A stretch of DNA of 64,000 bases from Ligilactobacillus faecis (GCF_029889745.1 NZ_CP123639.1:2089501-2153500), one strand, 5' to 3'. Positions 43,585 through 53,247 are shown, numbered from the stretch's first letter. Notes: a model not told the origin generated them from the letters alone. A program made the numbers and translations.

Positions 43585-45279
43585 TTACTCAAACATGCGT
43601 TTTGTTGCCCGTAACAAGACACGGGGATCTTTATCATATCTTGGCGTTTTGACTAAGCGCTCGGCTGGAACACCGGCAAAGTGGAACGCAGCGATCTCAC
43701 CTGAACGGACTGCACTTTGCTCAGTGAAGACCATTTGGTAAGGTTGTTCGACAAATTCACCTGTGAAGGCTAAATTTGTGGAATGTTCTGGGATGATCTC
43801 TGGGCGATCTGTCTTAGCCCGGTTATTGAAGAGCGCTGAAGCATACGGCATATAAACTGGGATACAGTTGATCACACTTTCCATGATCTCTTTTTCTTTT
43901 TCTTTGATGTTGACTGGACCTGGGTCAACTTTTGAAAGTTGTCCGATCAACTCTTGGAGCATTTCCTTCCCAGTCATCTTGATATATGGTTTGTCAACAA
44001 ACTCCCCGTGACGTCTTGGATATAAGAAGTAACCCCAAAGAACTGTTTCGTTTGGCTTTTGTGTCGTAAAGTGCGGTTGATGATGTACAACGATCGACAT
44101 ATTGACGTCTTCTTGACCTAGTGGCGTGATCGGCGTCGTTGATAAGAAGGAATTCAAAGCATTCCCTGGTAATTGAGTCGTAATCCGAGTGATCTCATTT
44201 AACAAAAGATGATCTTTAGTCGTCAAAGTAAAACTGACCCACTCAGAAGCATTGCGATCAGCAAAGAACTTATCTGGATTACCAAGGTTGTAGAAATGCT
44301 CAGTCGCTTGTTTCCAAAGCGATGAGGCTGCACCATAATCCATATTTTCAGGAGCAGGTGTATTGAAATCACCTAAAGTTGCTGAATCAGTGATCGAACC
44401 GTTTGTGAAGAAGACTGCTGTCTTATCATCGATCTCAACATGTTTCTCTTCGTTAGTCTTTGTGTCTAAGATCTTAAGTCCAGTAACAGTGATCTCATCT
44501 TGCATTGGTGTTTCTTTAAAATCAAAAGCCGTGACGCGACTGTTCATGATAAAGTGACATCCTTTATCTTTCAAGTATTCGATCAAAGGCAACATGATAC
44601 TTTCAAATTGATTATAGCGTGTCCGATTGACCCCTACTAAATGTTCGATCTGAGTAAATTCGTAGATCATTTGGTGCATATAGCGCCGTAACTCTTGCGC
44701 AGAAGATTCGACCCGGAAAGCAAAAGTCGTCTCCCACATATACCAGAAGTTCGTTTGGAACATGTGTGGATCGTCTTTGAAGTATTCAGCGATCGAAACG
44801 TTATCTAACTCTTCTTCTTTGTCATCTGGCATCATGACTAAACGTGTCAATAACAAGCGGTCTAAATTATTCAGACCTAATTTATGTCCATCGATGATCC
44901 CTTTGCCACCTTGCATCAAACGTGCTTTATCATAGGTCCGATGTTTGCTGTCAAAATCACGTGTATCTTCAGCTGCCGTCATCCCTTTTTCTGTAACCGA
45001 AGGAACACGGTCTAATAAGTCCATCAGATCGACATAAGTCCGGTAGTTGAGCATCCGTCCACCACGGGCAACATAGCCTTTAGTGTTTTCCATTGGGTGA
45101 TTTCTGTTCCAATATTGTTCTGCCGCAATTGAAGCAGCTGCCCCATCGTTTGAACCATGTAGGTCAAGTGCATAGAAAGTGATATCATCACCTTTCCAAT
45201 GTCCTTCTTGGATCAAGTAAACGGCAGCTGCCATATTGGCAATACCGCCACCGATCATTACAGCTTTATTCTTTAACAT
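43585..45279 (-). CDS. ohyA: Oleate hydratase (fatty acid double-bond hydratase)
   Basis: This FAD-dependent enzyme adds water to cis-9 double bonds of unsaturated fatty acids, giving 10-hydroxy acids (also known as myosin-cross-reactive antigen). The FAD-binding VMIGGGIANMAAAVYLIQEG is at the N terminus, followed by GSNDGAAA and GGRMLNYRTYVDLMDLL, all family hallmarks. The start ATG 45279 is preceded by GGGGTG; the upstream in-frame ATG 45300 is less likely. The length of 564 residues is normal. It probably detoxifies dietary unsaturated fatty acids. Transcribed alone. Confidence 0.94.
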   Translation of the reverse strand: MLKNKAVMIGGGIANMAAAVYLIQEGHWKGDDITFYALDLHGSNDGAAASIAAEQYWNRNHPMENTKGYVARGGRMLNYRTYVDLMDLLDRVPSVTEKGMTAAEDTRDFDSKHRTYDKARLMQGGKGIIDGHKLGLNNLDRLLLTRLVMMPDDKEEELDNVSIAEYFKDDPHMFQTNFWYMWETTFAFRVESSAQELRRYMHQMIYEFTQIEHLVGVNRTRYNQFESIMLPLIEYLKDKGCHFIMNSRVTAFDFKETPMQDEITVTGLKILDTKTNEEKHVEIDDKTAVFFTNGSITDSATLGDFNTPAPENMDYGAASSLWKQATEHFYNLGNPDKFFADRNASEWVSFTLTTKDHLLLNEITRITTQLPGNALNSFLSTTPITPLGQEDVNMSIVVHHQPHFTTQKPNETVLWGYFLYPRRHGEFVDKPYIKMTGKEMLQELIGQLSKVDPGPVNIKEKEKEIMESVINCIPVYMPYASALFNNRAKTDRPEIIPEHSTNLAFTGEFVEQPYQMVFTEQSAVRSGEIAAFHFAGVPAERLVKTPRYDKDPRVLLRATKRMFE

Positions 45280-45354
45280 CCTTATCACCCCATCAATCAT
45301 AATTCACCTACATTATAGTTCCCACTTGTAAATAATGCTCAATTAAACACTTAA

Positions 45355-45386
45355 AAATGGGACATTTTTTTCAAAATGTCCCATTT
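45355..45386 (-). terminator. Terminator downstream of the M20 peptidase gene
   Basis: AAATGGGACATTTT and AAAATGTCCCATTT form a 14-bp perfect stem followed by T on the minus strand. Confidence 0.85.
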
Positions 45387-45389
45387 CAA

Positions 45390-46724
45390 CTATTTTTCTC
45401 GTCCGTAAGCAACTAAGATCTTTCCTAAAAGTTCGGTCCCGTTGACAAAATCAGCTAACCGGATATGTTCATTTGGACTATGAACTTGACTACCTGCATA
45501 AGAAACACCTAAGATCGCGATCGGAAGTTCTAATAACTTTCCGAAAACTTCTGCTGGCCCACCCCCAGCCGAGTTAGGCAAATATTTTGTTTCTGGACCG
45601 TATTGTTTCTTTGCTTCTGCTAGCGCTAACTGGATAAACGGATCATCCATTTCTGAGCGATAACCATTTTCTCCTAAACGATAACGAACTTTTAGATCGG
45701 GATAACCGTTTTTGATGAGTTGTTTTTGGATCAGTTCTGCGATCTTTTCTGGATCTTGACTTGGAGTAAGGCGGCAATCGAGCTTAGCAGTCGCTAGATG
45801 AGGGATCACTGTTTTGATCCCTTTGCCTTGATAACCCGAAGTGATCCCGTTGATCGTTAGTGTCGGTTGATTGACCAATTCAACTTTATGATCTTTTTTG
45901 ATCGTCCGGCGTAACCCCGCCCGACTGATCGCCACATCAAGGTCAAAATCATAGGCAAAGACTGCTTGTTCTTCTTTAGGCGATAAAGGTTCTACATCAT
46001 CATAAAAGCCTTCGACTAAAACAGTCCCATCATCAGCACGCAACGAGGCTAGACCTCGAACTAAACGCCATGCAGCATTTTCAGCATAAGAGGCTAGCGA
46101 TGAATGTAGATCGATATCAGCTGTCACAGCTTGAACATCAAAGATCGTGATCCCACGCATCCCACCAACGATCTGGTAGTTATCGACATAATTTTTACCG
46201 CCACCTTCCCAAATGCAAGCATCAGCCTGAAGTTTGAAGCGATTTTTTCGCACGATCTCTTCAACATGGGGACTTCCATTTTCTTCTTCACCTTCAACGA
46301 AAAATTTTATATTGACCGGTAACCCGCCATGCTCTTGAAAATATTTGACTAAGACTAGCCGCGAGATCAGCTCACCTTTATTATCTGAAGCACCCCGGGC
46401 AAAAAGTTTTTCGTCTCTGATCACTGGAACAAATGGATCACTTAGCCATTTTTCTAACGGTTCAGGCGGTTGGACATCGTAATGTTGATAAAACAACACT
46501 GTTTTATCAGAACGTTCACTAGTAAATTCCGCAAAAACTGCTGGGGGGTGTCCTGGACCACCTAGTTTTTCGACCCTAGTCGCGCCGAGTTCTTTAAAAG
46601 TTTTGACTAAATATTCAGCTGTTTGGTTGAGCTCGGAACGCTCAGATGAAACTGAGCGAAAAGTAAAAAGTTCGGCATGATCCATTAAATGTTTTCGTGC
46701 AAATGTGCGTAAAGTTTCTCCCAT
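45390..46724 (-). CDS. M20 family metallopeptidase (dipeptidase-like)
   Basis: This 444-residue zinc peptidase has metal ligands in YQHYDVQPPE (His), GASDNKGE (bridging Asp), EGEEENGSP (catalytic Glu and ligand) and the terminal QVHSPNEHI (His). A lid domain lies between. It resembles M20 dipeptidases such as CNDP-like enzymes; substrate unknown. Transcribed alone with a good terminator. Confidence 0.9.
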   Translation of the reverse strand: MGETLRTFARKHLMDHAELFTFRSVSSERSELNQTAEYLVKTFKELGATRVEKLGGPGHPPAVFAEFTSERSDKTVLFYQHYDVQPPEPLEKWLSDPFVPVIRDEKLFARGASDNKGELISRLVLVKYFQEHGGLPVNIKFFVEGEEENGSPHVEEIVRKNRFKLQADACIWEGGGKNYVDNYQIVGGMRGITIFDVQAVTADIDLHSSLASYAENAAWRLVRGLASLRADDGTVLVEGFYDDVEPLSPKEEQAVFAYDFDLDVAISRAGLRRTIKKDHKVELVNQPTLTINGITSGYQGKGIKTVIPHLATAKLDCRLTPSQDPEKIAELIQKQLIKNGYPDLKVRYRLGENGYRSEMDDPFIQLALAEAKKQYGPETKYLPNSAGGGPAEVFGKLLELPIAILGVSYAGSQVHSPNEHIRLADFVNGTELLGKILVAYGREK

Positions 46725-46836
46725 ATTACCCTCTCATTTTAGCAAAATGCTTTCATTTTTTTCTAAAGTATATTTAATCTAAAATGAGTTGTCAATCATT
46801 CGCAAGCATTTCTTCCCTAAAAACTAACTGACACGA

Positions 46837-48276
46837 TCATCGATAGGCTTGCTTTTGTAATTCATATAACTCGCGGTAACTTGGCTCAGTCGCTAAGAGC
46901 TCTTTATGTGGGCCACAAGCGACTGACCGCCCATCTTTTAAAAATAAAACTTTGTCGGCTAGATTCACGGCTGACATCCGGTGTGTCACAAACAAAAGCG
47001 TCGTATCTTTTCCGAGTTCTACAAAATGTCTATAAAGCTCTTGTTCACTCTTAGCATCAAGCGCTGCAGTCGGTTCGTCTAAAAAGATCAGTTTACTTTT
47101 TCGATGTAAGCAACGCGCTAAAGCAACTTTTTGCCATTGTCCGCCAGATAGCTCAGTTCCGCCTTCAAATTCACGCGATAAGATCGTTGTTAGCTCTAGC
47201 GGTGCTTTTAACGGTAGCGTAACTTCTTGCAAAAGCGCTTTGACTGTTGCCTCGGGTAGCTCTTCAAGTGCAGTCACATTATCTTGCAAACTCAATTTAA
47301 AATGACTAAAGTCTTGAAAAGCAACTGTCACTTTTTGCCAATAACTTTTAGCACTAAGATCACATAGCTTTTGTTCATCAAAACTGATCGTTCCACTTGA
47401 AGCTGGATATAGTTTGAGCAGTAACTTGACTAAGGTCGACTTACCCGAACCATTCTCACCAACAATCGCGATCCGCTCACCTTTTTTGACTGAGAAATTT
47501 ATTTGATGTAACACTTCTTTAGTTGAAAAAGGATATGTAAAAGAAAGATCTTTAACTGTCAGTGCTTCAAAATCAGCATCAAATTCGAGCTTTCCATCTG
47601 TGGCCGATTCTTTGAAGTCTAAAAAGTGCTCATATTTTTTGACCCATAATAATGAATCGTAGAGTAAACTCGTTGTCTCAACGATATTTGTCATCCTCTC
47701 GACGATACTTGCGATCACTGAGATATATAATAATAAGATCCCGACTCCTAAAACTTGACGTTGAACTTGTACGATGAACCACCAAAATCCAAGCGAACTG
47801 ACCGTCACTGTCAAAAGCAAAAAACAACTTGCGATCACGAGTTGCTTTTTGCGCACTGCATTTACCGTACGCTGTGTTTCAAAAAATAACGTACGATACT
47901 TTTTGATCACAGAATTAAACATTTGAAAGATCCTGACTTCTTTAGCATCCTTTCTTTCTAACAACAGTGAGCTAAAATAATCGAGTTTCCGGGCATTTTT
48001 ACTACGTGTTACCATCGTTTCAAAGGCTTCTTGTTGGATCCGATAATAAACTAATGTTTGTGGCAACAAAACTAAAAATAATAAGAGTGCTAAAAACCAG
48101 TTATATTTTCCTAACAAACAAAACATCCCAACTAAAGTCAAAGCATCGCGTAAAACAGCAACTCCAAAGACGATCAAATTGACTGGGCGCCAACTAGCAT
48201 CTTCACTCAGTAATTTGAGATCGTCAAAATAAGCACTGTTATCAAGAAGTTCTAACGTTACTAGTTTTTTAGATTT
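46837..48276 (-). pseudogene. ABC exporter, C-terminal part of a gene broken by the IS607-type element
   Basis: The frame runs open from the IS junction (KSKKLVTLELLDNSAYFDD) to the stop at 46837. It includes transmembrane helices and an intact nucleotide-binding domain: Walker A VGENGSGKST, signature ELSGGQWQKVALARC, Walker B LIFLDEPTAALD. The N-terminal 108 codons lie across the mobile element at 50301-50623. The whole protein would be about 588 residues, normal for a homodimeric exporter of the multidrug or peptide type. Internal starts (for example TTG 48177) might yield a fragment lacking the first helices, unlikely to transport. Confidence 0.88.
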
Positions 48277-48480
48277 CTGCTATATAAAATATGAATAAAT
48301 GTAATCAAACGTGTCGAATGATTACATTTGAGAAAGAAATATAGCTTTTCCTTTCCTAATTTTATTTACTACCGTCAATGCTAGTATTCCCATATCCTAA
48401 CTAGAGGGTAATGACATTGACTAGCTCTGATAGCCTAAGGGGGTAGCCCACCCCGTTATCTTTTTAATTTAATAAAGCTA
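48277..48480 (-). ncRNA. Putative omega RNA (reRNA) at the 3' end of tnpB
   Basis: The 3' end of tnpB and the following about 190 nt to the right end include GC-rich paired segments (GGGGTGGGCTACCCCC) and the conserved-looking GGGAATACTAGCATTGACGG. A terminal hairpin AAATGTAATC/GATTACATTT lies at 48297-48329. TnpB guide RNAs derive from this position with the guide reading into the flank. Inferred from position and structure only. Confidence 0.5.
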
Positions 48481-49627
48481 AAAGATTAGCTACTGCATTT
48501 TCATCTCGATCCATGATCGCACCACATTCATAACAAATATATTCGTTATGCTTAGTTCTGTGCTTTTCATTACCATTAAGACCGACTTTATCTTCGCCAG
48601 TCTTAATGAAGCCACACTTAGAACAACGTTGCGTGCTTGGATAATATTTATCAGCCAAAACTACTTTTTTACCATACCAGTTGCACTTATAAGTTAATGT
48701 TTGTCTAAAGTAGCCAAACAATGAACGGTGAAGCCCTTTAGAGGCAACATGTGTCATCTGCATTTTCTTGACATCTAGATCTTCTATTACGACCTGATCG
48801 TAATTAGTCACTAACTCAGTGGTAAATTTATGGATAATGTCATGTTGGATACTAGCCGCTTTGCGATAATCACGTTGTAACTTGGCTCTCGTTTTAACGT
48901 AATTACTCGTTTGAGTAGCTTTTTTACCATTCACAACACGTTTTCTAGCTAATTTTCTTTGATAATACTTGATACGTTTATAAAGTCGTTTCAAATTACT
49001 TAGCAAAGTATTGATCTTACCGTCTGTGTAGTTTAGATGTCCGACATTGACGTCAACGGCTGAGTTCTTACCAGTCTTGATCTTCTTTTTTATCTCGATC
49101 TCAAAAGGCAAACTCGCCCAGTACTTACCATTTTCACGATAAATTGAAACAACTTTTAATTCACCTTCTAAGTTCTTAGCACCTTTGAATCTAATATCAT
49201 ACCAAATTTTGATCCCTCGAGGTTTATCTAGACGTAACTTTCCCGCAACGATCTTAGCTCGATCAGTTTTAAAACCTTGTCTAGGAGCTTTCTTGGACTT
49301 AAATTTTGGTTTGCCCCAATCAGGTTGGGATCTATTAAAGAAATTTTTCCAAGCTTTACCTAGATCAGAGATCGCTAATTGTAAACAACGAGCTGATAAC
49401 AAATATTGCCAATCTTCTTTATTAGCTACTAATTCATCACGAACCTTACGTTCGCTAGGTTTTAACTTTTTATCCTCTAAAATCAAGGAATTATCATACA
49501 TATCATTCCATAAAGCTAAGCCTTGATTCCAACAATATCTGCGATAATCACACAAATCATCAATCACCTTTTTCATGGTCTTGTTTGGATAAAGCCTTAC
49601 TTTTTGAACTCGAATCATTATTTTCAC
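48464..49627 (-). CDS. tnpB: TnpB, RNA-guided transposon nuclease
   Basis: This 387-residue TnpB shows the RuvC-like Asp in NSAVDVNVGHL, the Glu in VVIEDLDVKKM and the last Asp in IMDRDENAVANLL, so the catalytic triad is intact. A zinc-binding CSKCG/CYECG pair lies between the last two. TnpB proteins are guided by an RNA from the element end to cut the empty donor site, helping the element persist. It overlaps the tnpA end by 68 nt. Residues near the first Asp are shortened compared with typical family members, so activity needs testing. Confidence 0.9.
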   Translation of the reverse strand: MKIMIRVQKVRLYPNKTMKKVIDDLCDYRRYCWNQGLALWNDMYDNSLILEDKKLKPSERKVRDELVANKEDWQYLLSARCLQLAISDLGKAWKNFFNRSQPDWGKPKFKSKKAPRQGFKTDRAKIVAGKLRLDKPRGIKIWYDIRFKGAKNLEGELKVVSIYRENGKYWASLPFEIEIKKKIKTGKNSAVDVNVGHLNYTDGKINTLLSNLKRLYKRIKYYQRKLARKRVVNGKKATQTSNYVKTRAKLQRDYRKAASIQHDIIHKFTTELVTNYDQVVIEDLDVKKMQMTHVASKGLHRSLFGYFRQTLTYKCNWYGKKVVLADKYYPSTQRCSKCGFIKTGEDKVGLNGNEKHRTKHNEYICYECGAIMDRDENAVANLLALLN

Positions 49628-50228
49628 CAGCTTTCAAAGACTTGTCATTTTTTAATTTACTTTTGTATTTACGTAAACCATATAAGCGACAAGAAAATCC
49701 ATGTACAATGCTTATCATATCGTCGATCATTTCTTGAGTAGGACTAGTTTCAATGTTATTTAACACTACAATTTTTGTATTGTGCATCTTACATAATCTT
49801 TCAAACCATTCGTAACCAAAGCGGATAAATCTATCTTTATAGGTAATAAAGATCGCATCGACTTGATCATCCATTACTTCTTTTAGTAATTGATTCCATT
49901 TTTTACGGTTATAATCAAGCCCGCTGCCAATATCAGTAAATGTTTCATCAAGAATAATGCCTTTTGCATTAGCATATTGTCTAATAAAAGCAATTTGATT
50001 TTTTAAATCATCTTTCTACCCATATGTTGAGACTCTAGCATAAGCAACATTCTTACGATCATTACTGGTTGATCGACCGATGTATTTTAAGTATTGTTCT
50101 TCTGTGTAATATCTTCGATTAGTGGGAGTACGATAAGCTTTTAAAATCCCATTATTATCCCAGCGTTGGAGGGTCAGAACAGTAACGCCCAATCTTTCAG
50201 CCATTTCTTTTGGTTTTAATATCGCCAT
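49560..50228 (-). pseudogene. tnpA: IS607-type serine recombinase TnpA with an internal amber stop
   Basis: The frame starts at ATG 50228 after GAGGTAG with a MerR-like helix-turn-helix (MAILKPKEMAERLGVTVLTLQRW), then the serine-recombinase opening VAYARVSTYG. This is followed by TAG at 50016-50018, where relatives have Gln or another codon before KDDLKNQ. Reading continues in the same frame to 49560 (AIFITYKDRFIRFGYEWFE), total 222 codons. One nonsense change has therefore disabled the recombinase unless the stop is suppressed. Confidence 0.9.
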
Positions 50229-50300
50229 AATATCTACCTCACATTTTATCTTTATTGTAGATATTATATAACATTTGATTATATTTTAATTAACAGTTAT

Positions 50301-50623
50301 CTCCTCCATCAATGAGATATTGATAAAACCAGTCAGTTTATCAGTCAAGATCCCTTGGATGTTTGTTACTAAGACCGGCAACAGTTGCGTTAATAATGTT
50401 GCTATGATCCAAAGTATCAAAAAGTAAACATAACTTTTTTGTGCCGTTAACTGATCGACTAATTTTGTCCAGCTTGAACGGTCACTAGTGGTAACAAAGC
50501 CTGGATCGGCGTCAGTAAAACTAATAGTAACGTTATCTTAAAAGCTGCTTAAAAAAACGTCTGGTATGTCTTGTATAATAACTTGAGATACTGTTTGATC
50601 TGTTCAAAATGAATGACTAACAT
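50301..50623 (-). pseudogene. ABC exporter, N-terminal part, with stop and frameshift
   Basis: From ATG 50623 (AAGGGGGG upstream) the peptide reads MLVIHFEQIKQYLKLLYKTY, then a TAA at 50549-50551, then in frame AAFKITLLLVLLTPIQALLP. A one-base shift near 50470 precedes WTKLVDQLTAQKSYVYFLIL and TDKLTGFINISLMEE, up to the IS607-type junction. Two independent lesions besides the insertion show that the gene is decaying. The predicted helices match the first two of an ABC exporter. Confidence 0.85.
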
Positions 50624-50653
50624 CTGATCCCCCCTTAAGCTATAATTGCTTTG

Positions 50654-50705
50654 ATTATAGCAAAAAGTAAGGCTTGAGCTATATTTTTGTCATATATGAC
50701 AAAAA
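50654..50705 (-). promoter_or_regulatory. Perfect 22-bp palindrome and extended -10 upstream of the broken ABC gene
   Basis: A perfect palindrome at 50684-50705 contains the core TTGTC-ATATAT-GACAA (50687-50702). Exactly 27 nt further on the minus strand is TATAAT (50654-50659) with TGC before it (extended -10). The -35 position reads ATAGCT, not consensus. The layout matches 42347-42395 upstream of the MFS gene, suggesting the same regulator. Confidence 0.7.
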
Positions 50706-50727
50706 CCCGCTAAAAAACTTAGCGGGT
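50700..50727 (-). terminator. Terminator downstream of the 49-residue ORF
   Basis: ACCCGCTAA and TTAGCGGGT pair with a short loop, followed by T on the minus strand; the T run is also part of the adjacent palindrome. Confidence 0.75.
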
Positions 50728-50750
50728 CCAACGTTTTTAGTTATCGGCCT

Positions 50751-50900
50751 CTAACGCCTTTTTTCTTGGTGGAGCTTTTCTTTTAGTTTGCGACGTTTTT
50801 CTTTGACCAACTCTTCGTACTTGTGCGGGACATATGTTTTCAAATAACTAGCAGCTGTCGTCTTCAATTCTGCTTCATCAAAATCAAACTCTTTATGCAT
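50751..50900 (-). CDS. Small hypothetical protein, 49 residues
   Basis: The ORF begins MHKEFDFDEAELKTTAASYLK and ends in a basic segment (KEKRRKLKEKLHQEKRR). AGGTGA lies 7 nt before the ATG at 50900, and a terminator follows. The helical, charged composition suggests a soluble helix or nucleic-acid contact, but no family is recognised. It lies downstream of thrS. Confidence 0.55.
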   Translation of the reverse strand: MHKEFDFDEAELKTTAASYLKTYVPHKYEELVKEKRRKLKEKLHQEKRR

Positions 50901-51029
50901 TTAAACGTCACCTCGATCTTTATTTATTTGCCTTTATCCTACCTCTCATTTCTTTAAACTGCAATAGAAAACGCTTTAATTTAAAACTAAAAAAAGAGAT
51001 ACTCACGAGCATCTCTTCTTATGATTTTT

Positions 51030-52979
51030 TTAATCTTTACGGCTGTATGTTTCAACGTCGTGCAAGATCAGATCTCTGAATTGGTCTTGACTCATCGTTT
51101 CTGTATCTTCACTACCGTATTTGCGGACAGTCACTGTTCCGTCAGCTACTTCTTGATCACCGACAACTAAAGTATATGGTGTCTTCATCACTTGCGCTTG
51201 ACGGATCTTGTAACCCATCTTTTCATTGCGATCATCGATACTTACACGAAGCTTGTAAGCCCCGAGTTTTTCACTCAACTTGCGCGCATAGTCTAAATGA
51301 AGTTCATTTTTGACTGGGATGATCTCAACTTGTTTTGGTGCTAACCATGTTGGGAATGCCCCCTTGTACATTTCTGTCAAGTAAGCTGTGAAACGTTCCA
51401 TCGTTGAAACGATCCCACGGTGGATCATAACTGGACGGTGTTCTTCACCATCAGCACCAGTATATTTAAGATCAAAACGTTCTGGTAACAAGAAATCCAA
51501 TTGGATCGTGGATAATGTTTCTTCGCCACCTAAAGCGGTCTTCGTTTGCACGTCTAATTTAGGACCGTAGAAAGCAGCTTCACCTTCAGCTTCAAAATAT
51601 TCTAGCCCAAGATCGTCCATCGCAGCTTTCAACATCCGTTGTGATTTTTCCCACATTTCATCATCATCGTAATATTTGTGGGTATTCTTAGGATCACGAT
51701 AACTCAAACGGAAACGGTAATCTTTGATGTCAAAGTCATTATAAACATCGACCATCAATTGTAATGTCTTCTTGAATTCTTCTTCGATCTGATCTGGTGT
51801 CACAAATGTATGACCGTCATTTAAAGTCATTTCGCGAACGCGTGAAAGACCTGTCAAAGCACCAGATTTTTCATAACGGTGCATCATCCCAAGTTCAGCG
51901 ATCCGCAATGGAAGGTCACGATAAGAGCGAATATGGTGGTTGTAAACTTGGATATGTGATGGACAGTTCATCGGACGTAATTCAAGCAATTCGCCATCGC
52001 CCATATCCATTGGTGGGAACATATCTTCCCGATAGTGATCCCAGTGACCTGATTGCTTATAAAGATCAACGTTAGCTAAGATCGGTGTGTAAACATGTTC
52101 GTAGCCACGGGCCACTTCTTTATCGATGATATAGCGTTCGATCGTTCGGCGGATCGTTGCCCCGTTTGGCATCCAGTAAGGTAGACCAGCCCCCACTTTA
52201 GGATCAACAAAGAAAAGATCTAAGTTGTTTCCGATCACACGGTGATCACGTTCACGCGCTTCTTTGCGACGTTGTAATTCAGCTTCAAGATCTTTTTGCT
52301 TGTAAAAAGCTGTTCCGTAGATCCGTTGTAACATCGGGTTGCTTGAAGCGCCTTTCCAGTAAGCACCAGCTACTGAAAGAAGTTGGTAAACTTTGATCGA
52401 ACCTGTTGTTGCAAGTTGCGGACCAGCTGAAAGATCGATAAAACCATCTAAAAGATGCGCAACGACTTTGCCATCGTTATCGCGTGCGATCTCTTTGACT
52501 AATTCAGTTTGGTATTCATCACCTGCAACAGCTGCTAAAGCTTCTTCTTCTGTATAAACGACACGTTCGATCGGTAAGTTTTGCTTGATGATCTCGTTCA
52601 TCTTCTTTTCGATCTTTTCAAAGTCAGCTTCTGCTACTTGCCCGGAAGCGTTATCTGTATCAAAGTAGAAACCGTGTTCTAAGCTTTCCCCTTGACCAAA
52701 CTTCATTTCAGGATAAAGGCTATGTAAAGCACTTGCCATAACATTAGCCACTGTTTGCCATAAAACTTGCATACCTTCAGCTGAATCTTTTGTGATGATC
52801 TCGATCTCACCGTCTTCAGTCAACGGTTCGGTATAATCGACTAATTTACCGTTGAATTTACCGGCAACAGCTTTTTTAGCTAAGCTGATGCTGATCGATT
52901 CAGCGATCTCTTTTGTCGTTGTGTTAACTGCAAATTGCTTTACTGCGCCATCTGGAAATTTGATATTGATCTCTGACAT
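51030..52979 (-). CDS. thrS: Threonine--tRNA ligase
   Basis: This 649-residue class II synthetase has an N-terminal TGS domain ([16 protein letters not shown]), an editing domain with [13 protein letters not shown] near 205, a catalytic core with [12 protein letters not shown] and [30 protein letters not shown], and a C-terminal anticodon-binding domain. ATG 52979 follows AAAGGAG. The longer frame upstream reads into the T-box leader and is rejected. Expression is controlled by the T-box at 53005-53242. Confidence 0.97.
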   Translation of the reverse strand: MSEINIKFPDGAVKQFAVNTTTKEIAESISISLAKKAVAGKFNGKLVDYTEPLTEDGEIEIITKDSAEGMQVLWQTVANVMASALHSLYPEMKFGQGESLEHGFYFDTDNASGQVAEADFEKIEKKMNEIIKQNLPIERVVYTEEEALAAVAGDEYQTELVKEIARDNDGKVVAHLLDGFIDLSAGPQLATTGSIKVYQLLSVAGAYWKGASSNPMLQRIYGTAFYKQKDLEAELQRRKEARERDHRVIGNNLDLFFVDPKVGAGLPYWMPNGATIRRTIERYIIDKEVARGYEHVYTPILANVDLYKQSGHWDHYREDMFPPMDMGDGELLELRPMNCPSHIQVYNHHIRSYRDLPLRIAELGMMHRYEKSGALTGLSRVREMTLNDGHTFVTPDQIEEEFKKTLQLMVDVYNDFDIKDYRFRLSYRDPKNTHKYYDDDEMWEKSQRMLKAAMDDLGLEYFEAEGEAAFYGPKLDVQTKTALGGEETLSTIQLDFLLPERFDLKYTGADGEEHRPVMIHRGIVSTMERFTAYLTEMYKGAFPTWLAPKQVEIIPVKNELHLDYARKLSEKLGAYKLRVSIDDRNEKMGYKIRQAQVMKTPYTLVVGDQEVADGTVTVRKYGSEDTETMSQDQFRDLILHDVETYSRKD

Positions 52980-53004
52980 AAAATCTTGCTCCTTTATTTT
53001 TGAC

Positions 53005-53242
53005 AAACGAACGTAAAAAACGCCCCTAATACTTCTAAAAAGTACTAGGGGCGTCTTTTGACGCGGTTCCACCCAAATTCCAGGCCAAACAGACCTGCTC
53101 TTAGACCGTTGATAACGGAAACGAACCGTCTTACCTTTACCGTAAGCTTTCAGCGTAAAAGTGGTAAGCTCCTCTTTTAAGAGACTTGCAGTCGAGATCT
53201 CTTTCCCTGGATCGATTTGCCGTTTGTCTTTTACTAATGTAA
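53005..53242 (-). promoter_or_regulatory. T-box riboswitch controlling thrS
   Basis: The leader contains the T-box core AATTTGGGTGGAACCGCG at 53062-53079 and a downstream terminator hairpin (ACGCCCCTA pairing with TAGGGGCGT, then T6) at about 53013-53054. ACC at 53163-53165 in a loop-like context (TTACCAC) is the likely threonine specifier. Binding of uncharged tRNA-Thr would favour the antiterminator and thrS expression. Confidence 0.9.
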
Positions 53243-53247
53243 CTCCT

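Larger units (their letters stand above)
48277..50300 (-). mobile_element. IS607-type insertion sequence (tnpA defective, tnpB intact), about 2.02 kb
   Basis: The element contains a serine-recombinase tnpA (interrupted by a stop) and tnpB, overlapping as usual for IS607. The boundaries follow from the interrupted ABC gene: removing 48277-50300 joins GAGGAG to AAATCT in frame. The dinucleotide AG lies at both junctions and could be the recombination core. There is no target duplication and no terminal inverted repeat, as expected for IS607. Boundary precision is a few bases. Confidence 0.88.

Noticed and set aside
46741-46770. cre-like ATGAAAGCATTTTG upstream of the M20 peptidase gene
   Set aside because: The central CG is replaced by CA, which is essential in cre sites.
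24030-48366. Shared 17-mer ATATAGCTTTTCCTTTC upstream of yqeG and in the IS607-type right end, as a sign of an IS remnant
   Set aside because: The reverse complement GAAAGGAAAAGCTA is ribosome-binding-site-like, and a similar string precedes ktrA. No other parts of the element are found near yqeG.
49185-49526. Plus-strand frame of 113 codons antisense to tnpB
   Set aside because: It is a shadow frame; tnpB motifs on the other strand explain the openness.
50966-50979. cre-like site (TTAAAGCGTTTTCT on the minus strand)
   Set aside because: Two positions differ from the CcpA consensus and it lies between thrS and a tiny ORF, so the evidence is too weak to call.
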